64,000 nt of DNA, taken from contig NZ_CP047393.1 of the NCBI RefSeq assembly GCF_009858175.1, forward strand, positions 2,108,001 to 2,172,000, in the 5' to 3' direction. The notes under the pieces were generated by a model. It saw only the letters and a program-made list of their open reading frames with translations, ran no database searches and was not told where the DNA came from. Of this stretch, positions 1-8,972 are shown piece by piece. The translations under genes were made by a program, and so were the position numbers. Every line of letters begins with the position of its first letter. Within the stretch, counting starts at the first letter, position 1. The DNA comes from Pontibacillus sp. HMF3514 (GTDB lineage: Bacteria; Bacillota; Bacilli; Bacillales; BH030062).

Positions 1-371
1 CCATCCTTATTCATTGCTATAGCATTCATAGTAAAATCTCTACGTGAAAGGTCTTCTTCAATAGATGATACATATTTTACTTCATCAGGATGTCGAAAGT
101 CATTGTACTCACCATCTATACGGAAGGTAGTTACTTCATAGGATTCTCCTCTATAGCGAACTAAAACCGTTCCATGATCAATCCCCACTGGAATAACCTT
201 ATCAAATAATTCGATGACTTCATTAGGTTTGGCTGCAGTAGCAATATCGATATCGCCAATTTCCTTACCTAATAATTGATCCCTGACCGCACCTCCTACA
301 AAGTACGTATCATGTCCATTTGATTGGAGGTGCTCTATTACCGGCATTGCATCTATAAACTTCTTATCCAT
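1..371 (-). CDS. cca: CCA tRNA nucleotidyltransferase, N-terminal part (cut by window edge)
   Basis: This enzyme adds or repairs the 3' CCA end of tRNAs. About 123 codons are visible, all from the N-terminal nucleotidyltransferase head. Seen: VGGAVRD near residue 25, the metal-binding pair in GDIDIAT near residue 40, and RRDFTMNA near the window edge, all typical of class II CCA-adding enzymes. I start at the ATG at 371 (MDKKFI) because AAGGA lies about 9 nt upstream; an ATG at 380 directly abuts that Shine-Dalgarno sequence. The gene lies immediately downstream of bshA (12-nt gap), so it is probably in the same operon. The C-terminal half is outside the window. Confidence 0.93.
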   Translation of the reverse strand, partial: MDKKFIDAMPVIEHLQSNGHDTYFVGGAVRDQLLGKEIGDIDIATAAKPNEVIELFDKVIPVGIDHGTVLVRYRGESYEVTTFRIDGEYNDFRHPDEVKYVSSIEEDLSRRDFTMNAIAMNKD

Positions 372-383
372 ATTGCTCATTCC

Positions 384-1523
384 TTATTCTACTGTTTGAA
401 GAAGCTCATCATAAACTTCTTCATATTGTTTTACAACCGTTTCTGAATGAAAGTCTTGATTAACCCTACGAAGTCCATTTCTTGAAAACTCTTGCCATTT
501 TTCTATGTTCGTTAAGAGTTCAATGGATTTAGTTGAGATATCCTCTATATCTCCAAGGTCACAAATATAGCCTGATTCACCGTTTTGAATCACTTCTGGT
601 ATACCTCCAATATTCGTACCTATACAAGGAACACCGCAGGCCATAGCTTCTAATAAAACCAAACCAAAACTTTCTTTAGAGGATAGTAAGAGTTTTAAGT
701 CAGATATGGATAACAACTCTGATACATTTTCTTGCTTGCCGAGAAAAATAACACGATCACGCAGCCCTAACTCACTAACAAGTTGACAGACAGTAGAATA
801 TTCAGGTCCATCCCCAACAAGTAACAATTTCGCATTCACTTCTTTAACAATACGTACAAATGAGTAAATGACATCTTGAACACGCTTTACTTGTCGAAAA
901 TTAGATATATGTATAATAACTTTTTCATCCGATTGAATACCGTATTCTTCTCGTAAATGATTCGCTTCTTCCCTTTGTCTATATTCTCGTTCATCCACGA
1001 AATTATAAATCACGTCCATGTCTCTACCTACATTAAGCATATCTCTTGTTTGATTAACTAGACTTTCTGAAACAGCTGTCACCCTGTCTGAACGTTCAAT
1101 CCCAAAACGAATCATATTTTTCAGACTAGGATCGACTCCTAACACGGTTATATCAGTTCCATGAAGGGTCGTTACAATTTTAACATCATGCTCTACCATT
1201 TCCTTGGCTAAAATCGCACAAATCGCATGAGGCATAGCGTAATGAACATGAAGAATATCAATTTTTTCTCGATTTATAACCTCAGCCATTTTATTTGCAA
1301 GCGCGAGATCATAAGGTGGGTATTGAAACACAGGATAGTGGGTCATTTCAACTTCATGATAATAAATATTTGGATAAATGCGCTTTAATCGAAAAGGAAT
1401 ATTCGATGTAATAAAATGAATTTCATATCCTTTTTCAGCTAAAAGCTTTGCTAATTCAGTGGCAATTACACCTGATCCCCCCACAGTAGGATAGCAGGTG
1501 ATACCAATTTTCGTGCGATTCAT
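384..1523 (-). CDS. bshA: N-acetyl-alpha-D-glucosaminyl L-malate synthase (bacillithiol step 1)
   Basis: A GT4-family glycosyltransferase that joins GlcNAc from UDP-GlcNAc to L-malate, the first step of bacillithiol synthesis. The 379-aa product has the N-terminal Rossmann half with YPTVGGSGVIATELA, and in the C-terminal half the donor-site EX7E motif ESFGLVLLEAMACGVP. The reading frame stays open upstream to 1586, but the ATG at 1523 is preceded by AAGGGTGAG and gives the usual length. It starts only 4 nt after the mgsA stop. In B. subtilis the deacetylase gene bshB1 lies between these two genes; here it is absent, so the second step must be encoded elsewhere. Confidence 0.93.
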   Translation of the reverse strand: MNRTKIGITCYPTVGGSGVIATELAKLLAEKGYEIHFITSNIPFRLKRIYPNIYYHEVEMTHYPVFQYPPYDLALANKMAEVINREKIDILHVHYAMPHAICAILAKEMVEHDVKIVTTLHGTDITVLGVDPSLKNMIRFGIERSDRVTAVSESLVNQTRDMLNVGRDMDVIYNFVDEREYRQREEANHLREEYGIQSDEKVIIHISNFRQVKRVQDVIYSFVRIVKEVNAKLLLVGDGPEYSTVCQLVSELGLRDRVIFLGKQENVSELLSISDLKLLLSSKESFGLVLLEAMACGVPCIGTNIGGIPEVIQNGESGYICDLGDIEDISTKSIELLTNIEKWQEFSRNGLRRVNQDFHSETVVKQYEEVYDELLQTVE

Positions 1524-1527
1524 GTTC

Positions 1528-1941
1528 TCACCCTTGTTTTTTATTATGATGGATGATTTCTCTCCAATGGAGGTCTCCCCGTTCAATAGCGTGTATCATA
1601 ATTTCAGCCGCAGCTAAATTCGTGGCTAACGGAATTTGATACACATCACATAGCCTCATCAAGGCACTAACATCTGGTTCATGTGGTTGGGCTGTTAAGG
1701 GGTCTCTGAAAAAGATGATGACATCCATATCATTTTGAGCAATATATGCACCAATTTGTTGGTCTCCACCTAATGGACCTGATTGAAATCGATGCAAGGA
1801 AACTCCAGTTGCTTCTTCTATTCGTTTACCTGTAGTCCCTGTAGCAAAAAGGTTATGCTTCCCTAAGATATGTGAATAAGCAGTAGCAAACTGAACCATA
1901 TCATCCTTCTTTTTGTCGTGTGCAATTAATGCGATGTTCAT
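1528..1941 (-). CDS. mgsA: methylglyoxal synthase
   Basis: Converts dihydroxyacetone phosphate to methylglyoxal and phosphate, a bypass that relieves sugar-phosphate stress. The 137-aa length is standard for the family. Visible signatures are GTTGKR near residue 35, [12 protein letters not shown] with the expected catalytic Asp60, and FFRDPL near residue 78. AAAGGAGA precedes the ATG. It lies between dapB (14-nt gap) and bshA (4-nt gap), indicating one transcript. Confidence 0.95.
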   Translation of the reverse strand: MNIALIAHDKKKDDMVQFATAYSHILGKHNLFATGTTGKRIEEATGVSLHRFQSGPLGGDQQIGAYIAQNDMDVIIFFRDPLTAQPHEPDVSALMRLCDVYQIPLATNLAAAEIMIHAIERGDLHWREIIHHNKKQG

Positions 1942-1955
1942 TAGGCAATCTCCTT

Positions 1956-2756
1956 TTACTCTAATAAATTCTCTAAACCGTAAACGAGTACATCAAGTTT
2001 CAATACATGTTCAACAGCTAATTTCACACCAGACATAAAGGATTCACGGTGGTAAGAATCATGCTTTAACGTTAACGTTTGTCCATCAGAACCGAAAACG
2101 ACTTCCTGATGTGCAATTAGTCCAGGTAAACGAACACTATGAATCTTCATGCCATCTAAGTCTGCTCCACGAGCACCTTCTAACGTCTCTTTTTCATCTG
2201 GGTGACCTTGTTTCTTAGATTCTCGTGCTTCTTGTATTAATTCTGCAGTTTTAACGGCTGTACCACTAGGTGCATCAAGCTTTTGATCATGGTGGCGTTC
2301 AATAATTTCAACATCTGGAAAGTATTTCGCTGCCCATTTTGAAAATTGCATCATCAACACTGCTCCTAATGCGAAATTTGGAGCAATCACCACACCGAGT
2401 TCTTTCTTTTCAGCTAAGTCTTCTAGTTCTGCTAATTGATCCTTCGTAAAGCCAGTTGTTCCTACAACAGGACGAATGCCATATTCTAATGCCAATCGCG
2501 TGTGCTTATACCCAAACTCTGGTGTAGTAAGATCAATTAAGACATCTGCCTGTACATCTTGAAAACATTGTTCTACATCATCATATATTGGTGCATCAAA
2601 TGCAGGTAGACCTTCAACGTCTTGTACTTTTAAGCCAGCATTCTTTCGATCTATACAAGCAACTAACGAAAACTGCTCTTCCTTCTCTATCATTCGGAGA
2701 GCTTCACTTCCCATTTTCCCTCTTGGTCCTGCTACAATTACATTTGTATTACTCAT
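1956..2756 (-). CDS. dapB: 4-hydroxy-tetrahydrodipicolinate reductase
   Basis: NAD(P)H-dependent reductase of the diaminopimelate/lysine pathway, also feeding spore dipicolinate. The 266-aa protein has the N-terminal dinucleotide motif GPRGKMG (residues 10-16) and the catalytic segment [15 protein letters not shown] (153-167), with His155/His156 and Lys159 in the expected places. GGAGGATTATA precedes the ATG. Its start overlaps the end of the upstream ypjD-like gene by 8 nt, implying translational coupling. Confidence 0.96.
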   Translation of the reverse strand: MSNTNVIVAGPRGKMGSEALRMIEKEEQFSLVACIDRKNAGLKVQDVEGLPAFDAPIYDDVEQCFQDVQADVLIDLTTPEFGYKHTRLALEYGIRPVVGTTGFTKDQLAELEDLAEKKELGVVIAPNFALGAVLMMQFSKWAAKYFPDVEIIERHHDQKLDAPSGTAVKTAELIQEARESKKQGHPDEKETLEGARGADLDGMKIHSVRLPGLIAHQEVVFGSDGQTLTLKHDSYHRESFMSGVKLAVEHVLKLDVLVYGLENLLE

Positions 2757-3102
2757 TATAATCCTCCTCTATTTTCGTCCAACGGTCTTTATCTCTTACT
2801 TCAAATTTATCCATAACACGGTTGAAACTTTCATCTATATCGATATCTAAGGAATTCGCAAAACAAAGCATGACAAATAATAAATCACCATATTCCTCTT
2901 CCAAAGCTTTATCATCTTCTGATTTCTTTTTAGGCTTTTCTCCATAATGGTGATTAATTTCACGTGCTAACTCCCCAACTTCTTCTGTCATACGTGCGAG
3001 CATACTTAATGGGGAAAAGTAACCTTCTTTAAACTGAGATATATATTTATGTACTCTTTCTTGCATTTCAACATTTGTTAAGGAGTCTTCTCTATTTTTC
3101 AC
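2749..3102 (-). CDS. ypjD: MazG-like nucleotide pyrophosphohydrolase (YpjD type)
   Basis: A small all-alpha NTP pyrophosphohydrolase of the MazG superfamily, probably a house-cleaning enzyme; its substrate is not established from sequence. Metal-binding acidic clusters are visible in [12 protein letters not shown] and [11 protein letters not shown]. The frame is open to 3129, but the GTG at 3102 (MKNREDS) has AGAGGG six nt upstream, so I prefer that start, giving 117 aa. It is the first gene of the dapB-mgsA-bshA-cca transcript. Confidence 0.87.
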   Translation of the reverse strand: MKNREDSLTNVEMQERVHKYISQFKEGYFSPLSMLARMTEEVGELAREINHHYGEKPKKKSEDDKALEEEYGDLLFVMLCFANSLDIDIDESFNRVMDKFEVRDKDRWTKIEEDYNE

Positions 3103-3279
3103 AAACATCCCTCTTTCACTATGTATCAATATTAACCTCTCTTCATGTTAGCTAAAAGGACGGACTTTGACAAATTTTTTAATCGAAAAATACCATTGAT
3201 GAAGTTTGTTGCCAAGCGATTTTAAAGGTAAATGACACTTCATGTTACATAGATGGGAATAACTCTATAAAAACTTCGA

Positions 3280-3308
3280 TTGCTCCACTAGATACGTTTG
3301 TCTATAAT
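3280..3308 (+). promoter_or_regulatory. sigma-A-type promoter of ypjC
   Basis: TTGCTC (3280-3285), a 17-nt spacer and a perfect TATAAT (3303-3308), with the ypjC start about 25 nt downstream. Read by eye; not tested. Confidence 0.6.
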
Positions 3309-3332
3309 GAATGGAGTAAAGGAGGCATGTCA

Positions 3333-4217
3333 ATGCAGTTTCTTGGAGTACGTTTAGTAAATACTTTATTTATTTTACTGGGATCAGCTATATTTAGCTT
3401 TGGTGTAATCTACTTTAATATGCAGAACAATCTTGCTGAAGGCGGATTTACAGGGATCCTATTAATATTAGATCATTTTGGATTACCGATTGCTATCATG
3501 AACCTTATTTTAAACATTCCCGTATTTATCATTGGATGGAAACTACTTGGTCGGAATACGCTGGTATATTCGCTTATCGGAACATTTGCAGTATCATTCT
3601 TTTTATGGTTTTTTGAATTACCGTTTTTCATGGATAACGTTCATTTTGAATTACAAAATGAAATGATTATTGCTGCACTATTTGCTGGTGTGTTTATTGG
3701 GTTAGGTCTTGGTATTATCTTTCGTAGTGGAGGTACTACAGGTGGTGTTGATATCATTGCCCGACTGGTTCATAAATATGCCGGATGGAGCATGGGACGT
3801 ACCATGTTCGTGTTCGATGCTTGTGTGATTTCTGCTTCAGTCCTTATTTATCTTGATTACATACAAGGGATGTACACATTGATAGCTGTCTTTGTAGGAG
3901 CAAGGGTTATTGACTTTATTCAAGAAGGTGCTTATGCAGCACGTGGTGCAACCATTATCTCTGGAGAGAGCCAGGCTATATCCGCTAAGATTATGAAGGA
4001 GATGGATCGTGGTGTAACAGTTTTAGCTGGTAAAGGGAGTTTCACTGGGGAACGTCGCGATGTACTCTATTGCGTTGTGGCACGAAATGAAATTGTTCGG
4101 TTAAAAAATATTATTCATTCCGTTGACCCTCATGCTTTTGTGGCAGTTACTTCCGTTCACGATGTTCTTGGTGAAGGTTTCACATTAGATGAGAACAAAA
4201 ATCCTATTGAGAATTAG
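3333..4217 (+). CDS. ypjC: YitT-family membrane protein (DUF161/DUF2179)
   Basis: Integral membrane protein of unknown function, with about five hydrophobic segments in the first 190 residues (including the Gly-rich GLGLGIIFRSGGTTGGVDII region) and a soluble C-terminal DUF2179-like domain. I start at the ATG at 3333 because AAAGGAGG is 8 nt upstream; the ATG at 3327 is only 2 nt from it. It is transcribed divergently from ypjD and convergently with the metalloprotease gene at 5186, with a composite repeat between the two 3' ends. Confidence 0.88.
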   Translation: MQFLGVRLVNTLFILLGSAIFSFGVIYFNMQNNLAEGGFTGILLILDHFGLPIAIMNLILNIPVFIIGWKLLGRNTLVYSLIGTFAVSFFLWFFELPFFMDNVHFELQNEMIIAALFAGVFIGLGLGIIFRSGGTTGGVDIIARLVHKYAGWSMGRTMFVFDACVISASVLIYLDYIQGMYTLIAVFVGARVIDFIQEGAYAARGATIISGESQAISAKIMKEMDRGVTVLAGKGSFTGERRDVLYCVVARNEIVRLKNIIHSVDPHAFVAVTSVHDVLGEGFTLDENKNPIEN

Positions 4218-4402
4218 AATTTAACCCTCCCTTTTTTGGCTAATAAGCTATTGATAAATGAAATGAAGTAGTTCAGTTTTGGAGCCCAAAATGTAATGCG
4301 GGTCCTTAATTGGACTACTTTTGTTTGTAACGAGGATTTTTTTATTAGCAAAGTTATTCAGTAATATGGTAGTTATCTTGAATAACTGTTTTAGTGAGAG
4401 AG

Positions 4403-4578
4403 GCGGTTCCGTTGCTATTGTGGAGTGCGGTGGGCTTGGGAACGGGTTGCTTTCCCCGGACGAACGATCGAGCCTCCTCATACGCTACGCTTCTTGCGGG
4501 GTCTCGCTCGCCCGTTTTTCCGGAGGAGTCAACCCGTTCCCAAGCCCACCTTAGCCGAATGGTGATGGACGGAACCGC
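4403..4578. repeat. hairpin element A, copy 1 (176 bp)
   Basis: Terminal inverted repeat GCGGTTCCGTT near one end and its near complement at the other. Inside, a 21-nt stem arm at 4429-4449 pairs perfectly with 4530-4550. The core contains a CCTCCTC and TGCGGGGTCTCG block shared with hairpin B. All four A copies are exactly 176 bp. Confidence 0.88.
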
Positions 4579-4599
4579 AGCGATATGAGGAGGTAATGC

Positions 4600-4788
4600 T
4601 TACGGACATTTGTTCCGCTATTTCACCTTAAAATGGTTTTTCTAAAGAGCTTACGGACATTCATTCCGCTAATTGCTGCAAATCACCTTAATAAAGAGCA
4701 ATCTGTCACAAATAAGGTACCATATGTCCGTAACGAACCTCGAAATGCCTTAAAAGTTCAAAATAAAGGAACAGATGTCCGTAAGGGT
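4600..4788. repeat. hairpin element C, copy 1 (inverted CTTACGGACAT motifs)
   Basis: Four copies of a CTTACGGACAT-type motif: two forward (near 4600 and 4650) and two reversed (near 4725 and 4775). The outermost pair forms an 18-bp inverted repeat with one mismatch. It is present only in composite copies 1 and 2. Confidence 0.8.
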
Positions 4789-4806
4789 TAGAGCTCAAAT
4801 AACTAG

Positions 4807-5038
4807 GGTCCGTTAACCTCCATAAACGCAAAGGGGTGAAGGAAACGGCAAACTCCAGTGGTAGCAAAGGGCTGACGAGATCCCGCAGAGAGCTTGCGAA
4901 CGAGGAAGCTGAAAGTAAATAATGAAGATCGACTAAGACCGCCACATCGTGTGGCAACGTCGACCTACCCCACGTCGTGTGGGGCAGCAGGAGGCTTGCC
5001 GTTTCAATGAACCCCTTACTCTTTTCCAGCAACGGACC
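4807..5038. repeat. hairpin element B, copy 1 (232 bp)
   Basis: Bounded by GGTCCGTT and AACGGACC. Inner arms around AAACGGCAA and TTGCCGTTT pair, and two compact hairpins sit in the middle: GCCACA/TGTGGC and CCCCAC/GTGGGG. Confidence 0.85.
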
Positions 5039-5133
5039 TCCACTGCACATTATCTCGATTCCAAGTCTTCAAGATAAGGGGGCTAAAATGGAATATGAAA
5101 AGCTGTCTAAGTTGTATGTATAAGAGTACAACA

Positions 5134-5174
5134 TAAAAAAATGAGCACCAATTGAATTTCAATTAGATGCTCAT
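5134..5174 (-). terminator. rho-independent terminator after the metalloprotease gene
   Basis: ATGAGCA and TGCTCAT arms plus inner AATTGAA/TTCAATT pairing, followed on the minus strand by seven T. Confidence 0.85.
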
Positions 5175-5185
5175 TCCGTTATTTA

Positions 5186-5869
5186 TTAATCTTCGTTCAT
5201 TCCAATAAACATTAGTACAAAACGTATTAGCTCAAGTAAAGCAACAAGAGCTGACGCAACGTACGTCCATGCTGCTGCATTTAATACTTTCTTTGTTTCA
5301 CGTTCTTCGTTATTTCGAATAACTCCCGTTGAGACTAACTGCGACATTGCACGATTGGATGCGTCAAACTCAACAGGTAAGGTAACGAATTGAAACAGAA
5401 CCGCTGCAGCGAAAAATACAATCCCAATACCGAAAAGTCCTGTCATATTTAATAAGGCACCACCGATAATTAAAAAGATGGATAAGTTTGATCCTAAACT
5501 AGCAACAGGAACTAACGTATGACGAAGCCTTAAGAAAGCATAATCCTGTGAATCCTGAATCGCATGCCCTACTTCGTGAGCTGCAACAGCTTGCGCAGCT
5601 GTTGAAGGCTGATGATAGTTATCAGAAGACAAATTCACTACTTTTTTACGAGGGTCATAATGGTCCGAAAGCATGCCTCGTGTTTCATGAACTTGTACAT
5701 CATATAATCCGTTATCATCTAATATTTTTCGAGCAACTTGTGCCCCAGTCATATTTGAAGAGTTCGGTACTTTTGAATACTTTTTATACGTTTTTTTCAC
5801 TCGCATTTGCGCCCATATTGGGATAATGATGATAAATGCTAAATAGATGAGATACGATCCTAAACCCAT
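5186..5869 (-). CDS. neutral zinc metallopeptidase of the YugP family, membrane-bound
   Basis: A 227-aa membrane protein with the zinc protease motif HEVGH at residues 98-102 (context VAAHEVGHAIQDS). Hydrophobic helices lie at residues 5-22, about 115-160 and 195-222. This fits the Zn_peptidase_2 family typified by B. subtilis YugP; the substrate is unknown. GGAGGAATGAAAC precedes the ATG. It ends the ypjA-ypjB gene string and has its own terminator. In B. subtilis yugP lies elsewhere, so its presence here is a lineage-specific placement (recalled, not checked). Confidence 0.88.
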   Translation of the reverse strand: MGLGSYLIYLAFIIIIPIWAQMRVKKTYKKYSKVPNSSNMTGAQVARKILDDNGLYDVQVHETRGMLSDHYDPRKKVVNLSSDNYHQPSTAAQAVAAHEVGHAIQDSQDYAFLRLRHTLVPVASLGSNLSIFLIIGGALLNMTGLFGIGIVFFAAAVLFQFVTLPVEFDASNRAMSQLVSTGVIRNNEERETKKVLNAAAWTYVASALVALLELIRFVLMFIGMNED

Positions 5870-5941
5870 GTTTCATTCCTCCATAGATGTGAAGTTAACT
5901 TGTTCTTCCTAAGAATATTTTAGTCAAAAAAGGTTAAACCG

Positions 5942-6736
5942 TCAACTACCTCGCTCTTTATGTTCTTTTTTATCGTCACTCTCACCTCTATATTTTCTCC
6001 AACCTACATAAGATAATGTACTAATTATGAGCCCACCTACAGAAAAGAGAAGCCATATAAATCCAGGTTCTTCAGTAAAGCTTTTCTCTTCCTTTTTTTC
6101 AGCAGGTATCGCTTTTAAATCGCTTGAGAGTGAATGAATAAATGTTAACTCATCTTGCTTATTTTCACCAGATAAAAAAGCAAGGAATGATTCTTGATGT
6201 TCTTTCATCATTCCATATTCTTCTTTACCTAACGACACTTTCAAAGCTGGCAATAAACGCTCGTACAATGAATAAAGATGTTGTATCGATGCATTTGTTA
6301 TTTGTTCTGCTTCAAGTACACGTGCAATCTCATCTTCTAAATAGGACTTCCAAGTAACCCATAGAGCATCATGTTCATTCCAAATTGAATCATAAAGTAA
6401 TACTACGGTTAAAGCCCTATGGTATTTCTCTTCTGCTGAGGTATTTGTATCTTGAAGAGCAGACTGAGTTTCGTTTATTAGTGTAATTAATTCATCATAG
6501 GATAGTTTCTCTTCAGGAACGATCGAATGCATTTCGTTCACTCTTTTCAATTCCTCCAATTTTGTGATTGCTGCATGATTATGTCCTTCTTTAACAAATT
6601 GTAAGAATTGATATGTAGTTGTTTTGATTTCATCATAATTCGTTTCACTAGCTTGAACATGATTCACCATTACCAGAGAGAATACCAATACAATACTTAA
6701 GACAACTTTGGCTCGTACAATAATATTTTCTTTCAT
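5942..6736 (-). CDS. ypjB: sporulation protein YpjB
   Basis: A 264-aa protein with an N-terminal signal peptide (hydrophobic core VVLSIVLVFSLVMVNHVQA, residues 10-28), an alpha-helical extracytoplasmic domain, and one transmembrane helix near residues 226-245 followed by a short charged tail. This is the architecture of YpjB, a sporulation-associated protein of undefined biochemical role. GAGAGGGGAGCG precedes the ATG. It lies 66 nt after ypjA, probably in one transcript. Confidence 0.82.
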   Translation of the reverse strand: MKENIIVRAKVVLSIVLVFSLVMVNHVQASETNYDEIKTTTYQFLQFVKEGHNHAAITKLEELKRVNEMHSIVPEEKLSYDELITLINETQSALQDTNTSAEEKYHRALTVVLLYDSIWNEHDALWVTWKSYLEDEIARVLEAEQITNASIQHLYSLYERLLPALKVSLGKEEYGMMKEHQESFLAFLSGENKQDELTFIHSLSSDLKAIPAEKKEEKSFTEEPGFIWLLFSVGGLIISTLSYVGWRKYRGESDDKKEHKERGS

Positions 6737-6802
6737 AACGCTCCCCTCTCAATACCTTCTGATTACAATGTATGAAAAGGGAGACAAGTATATGACTTTA
6801 TA

Positions 6803-7393
6803 CTAGAGGTTATAGGTCTTATACAAAGATTTACGCACGGTAAAAACATAGGCAAGCGCAATGGACACAATACTTAGCCAAAATGTGAAGTAGCCAATTT
6901 CATTCATATATGTCATCAAACTCCCATATACAGGCATCATTTCAAAAACATAATCGATGATGTCATTATGTAGGGTCCAAATGCCAGCGAATACTAAATG
7001 TCGAATTTTAATCTTATAGTAAGGTGTGTATAAAAGACCTTGAATGGCCATTGCCCCATGTGAAGCAATCAGCATAAAACCAGTAGGGCTTAAGCTACCG
7101 TTTACCAATAGTAATAAAACGTTCATCACAACTGCCCAAATTCCGTATTTAAATAATGTCACAACAGCAAGGGCTTCTATATAAGGAACATTTCTCCCCA
7201 TTATAAAGAAAGCAAGAAAAACACAAAAGAACAGACTAGCAGTTGGACTGTCAGGTACAAAAATTAAAAAATAATCAGGTGTCACGGCCAACTGACCTCG
7301 ATACCACCAATAGCCATAAATCGTCCCTAAAACATTGACGATGAATAACCATATTAGAAAAAAACGATTTGTTAATACATAACGAATCATCAC
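6803..7393 (-). CDS. ypjA: DUF1405 membrane protein YpjA
   Basis: A 196-aa polytopic membrane protein with roughly five or six hydrophobic helices and no enzymatic motif I recognise. Homologues sit beside qcrABC throughout Bacillaceae as YpjA; the function is unknown. GTG (7393) and ATG (7390) are both feasible after GAGGGATATC. It follows the qcr terminator, so it is probably transcribed separately from qcrABC. Confidence 0.8.
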   Translation of the reverse strand: MMIRYVLTNRFFLIWLFIVNVLGTIYGYWWYRGQLAVTPDYFLIFVPDSPTASLFFCVFLAFFIMGRNVPYIEALAVVTLFKYGIWAVVMNVLLLLVNGSLSPTGFMLIASHGAMAIQGLLYTPYYKIKIRHLVFAGIWTLHNDIIDYVFEMMPVYGSLMTYMNEIGYFTFWLSIVSIALAYVFTVRKSLYKTYNL

Positions 7394-7430
7394 GATATCC
7401 CTCGTTTACATAATAATAAAGCTGAAGTTA

Positions 7431-7466
7431 GAAAAAAAGAAGTTGGCGACTTCCATGCCAACTTCT
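7431..7466 (-). terminator. terminator of qcrABC
   Basis: A 10-bp stem, AGAAGTTGGC with GCCAACTTCT, followed on the minus strand by a seven-T run, 21 nt past the qcrC stop. Confidence 0.9.
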
Positions 7467-7486
7467 ACAAATAAACTTAAAATGTA

Positions 7487-8260
7487 TTATTCACTAGCTT
7501 TTTCACTTACAGACTTAATAAATTCAGCAAGTTGTTGTAATTCTTTGTCACTACCTTTAAACTGACCGGCAGGCATACTTCCAATACCGTTTTTAGCGAT
7601 ATCTTTGATTTCTTCAACTGACTTATCTGTCTGAGTTAAAGCTGGCCCAGCATTACCACCCTCTAAGTTACCACCGTGACAGCTTGCACAGTTTTGCTTG
7701 AAGATTTTGTAACCTGGCTTCTCTTTATCAATCTCAACCGTTTCAACAATTTTTCCAGACTCAGCACGTGCTTCCCAATCTACGTGGTCAGCAGCTTCCC
7801 AAGTTAGCCAAATCGTAGCCGCAACACCTAAAAGCATCATTCCATTTGCAATTGGACGCTGAAAAGGACGGCGACCTGGTCCGCGATCTAAGAAAGGCGC
7901 AAGTAGAAGTGCACCGAAAGCTAATCCTGGAATAATAAATGCACCTAATACAATATATGGTCCACTCGCAAACTCATATTTCAAGAACTGATAAAGGAAC
8001 AAGAAATACCAGTCAGGAAGTGGGATATATCCAGCATCAGTTGGATCTGCCATTTTTTCAAGTGGTGATGGTGCTACTACCGTAAGCACTAGAAATCCAA
8101 TAAGGAAAACTGCACCTACTAACCATTCTTTTAATAAGAAGTTCGGCCAGAACGCTTCAGTTCTACCCGGATACTCTGAATAATCTTTTGGTATATTCGG
8201 TTTCTTTTCGGCAGGGATACGAGAATCTCCTACGAATTTCATACCTTTTCCCCTATGCAT
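7487..8260 (-). CDS. qcrC: menaquinol:cytochrome c reductase, subunit IV/cytochrome c fusion
   Basis: Third subunit of the Bacillus-type bc complex. The first ~150 residues hold three transmembrane helices resembling subunit IV of b6f complexes. The C-terminal domain faces the cell exterior and carries one covalent c-type haem: CASCH at 191-195, with Met229 in GIGSMPAGQF as the likely sixth ligand. The 257-aa length matches the family. AAAGGAGGGAACGCT precedes the ATG. It is the last gene of qcrABC and needs the cytochrome c maturation factors resB/resC/resA at the other end of the window. Confidence 0.95.
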   Translation of the reverse strand: MHRGKGMKFVGDSRIPAEKKPNIPKDYSEYPGRTEAFWPNFLLKEWLVGAVFLIGFLVLTVVAPSPLEKMADPTDAGYIPLPDWYFLFLYQFLKYEFASGPYIVLGAFIIPGLAFGALLLAPFLDRGPGRRPFQRPIANGMMLLGVAATIWLTWEAADHVDWEARAESGKIVETVEIDKEKPGYKIFKQNCASCHGGNLEGGNAGPALTQTDKSVEEIKDIAKNGIGSMPAGQFKGSDKELQQLAEFIKSVSEKASE

Positions 8261-8294
8261 AGCGTTCCCTCCTTTACTTTACAAATTCTTCATC

Positions 8295-8969
8295 TTATAG
8301 TGGTCCAGAAATACCTTGTTTACGGATCATAACGAAGTGTGCACCCATTAAACCAAACAAGGCAGCCGGAAGGAAGAATACGTGAATGGCAAAGAATCGT
8401 GTTAACGTCTGTGCCCCAATAATCTTCGGATCACCAGCTAATAACGTTTTCAATTCAGTTCCGATTAGTGGTGTTTGTTCAGCAATTTGTAAACCAACCT
8501 GTGTTGCGAAGAATGCTTTGTTATCCCAAGGAAGTAGGTAACCTGTGAAACCTAGACCAAGCATAACGAAGAAAATTAATACACCAACAACCCAGTTTAA
8601 TTCACGTGGTTTTTTGTAAGCGCCCTGGAAAAATACGCGCAATGTATGTAAGAACATCATTACGATAACGAGACTGGCACCCCAGTGGTGCATACCGCGT
8701 ACAATTTGACCGTAGGCAACTTGGCTTTGAAGAAACTTTACTGACTTCCAAGCATTCTCAATGTCAGGAACATAGTACATCGTTAAGAACATGCCTGATA
8801 GTACTTGGATTACAGTAATAAAGAATGTTAAACCACCAAAGCAATAAACAAAGGCAGAAAAGTGGTGGGCAGGGTTTACGTGTTCAGGTACTTCGTGGTC
8901 TGCAATATCACGCCATAATGGAGTAATATCTACACGCTCGTCCACCCAATCATATAGTCTTTGAAGCAT
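8295..8969 (-). CDS. qcrB: menaquinol:cytochrome c reductase cytochrome b subunit
   Basis: A 224-aa cytochrome b6-type subunit with four transmembrane helices carrying the haem-ligating histidines (HHWGASLVIVMMFLHTLRVFF near residues 93-113 and AIHVFFLPAALFGLMGAHF near 193-211). The N-terminal DWVDERVDITPLWRDI segment is characteristic of Bacillus QcrB. AGGAGGTGAAGTAAGAC precedes the ATG. It sits 3 nt after qcrA. Confidence 0.96.
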   Translation of the reverse strand: MLQRLYDWVDERVDITPLWRDIADHEVPEHVNPAHHFSAFVYCFGGLTFFITVIQVLSGMFLTMYYVPDIENAWKSVKFLQSQVAYGQIVRGMHHWGASLVIVMMFLHTLRVFFQGAYKKPRELNWVVGVLIFFVMLGLGFTGYLLPWDNKAFFATQVGLQIAEQTPLIGTELKTLLAGDPKIIGAQTLTRFFAIHVFFLPAALFGLMGAHFVMIRKQGISGPL

Positions 8970-8972
8970 GTC

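Larger units (their letters stand above)
4353..5090. repeat. composite non-coding element, copy 1 (end a - hairpin A - hairpin C - hairpin B - end b)
   Basis: This fills the convergent gap between ypjC and the metalloprotease gene. In order: a small hairpin-like end (4353-4389), hairpin A (4403-4578), hairpin C (about 4600-4788), hairpin B (4807-5038) and a second small hairpin end around 5047-5080. It is nearly identical, in inverted orientation, to the element at 53548-54286. Short open frames inside it carry the repeat but no recognisable protein, so I treat them as non-coding. Confidence 0.9.

Noticed and set aside
4353-5090. Composite element as a CRISPR array or insertion sequence
   Set aside because: There are no regular direct repeats with spacers and no transposase frame; the structure is long inverted repeats.
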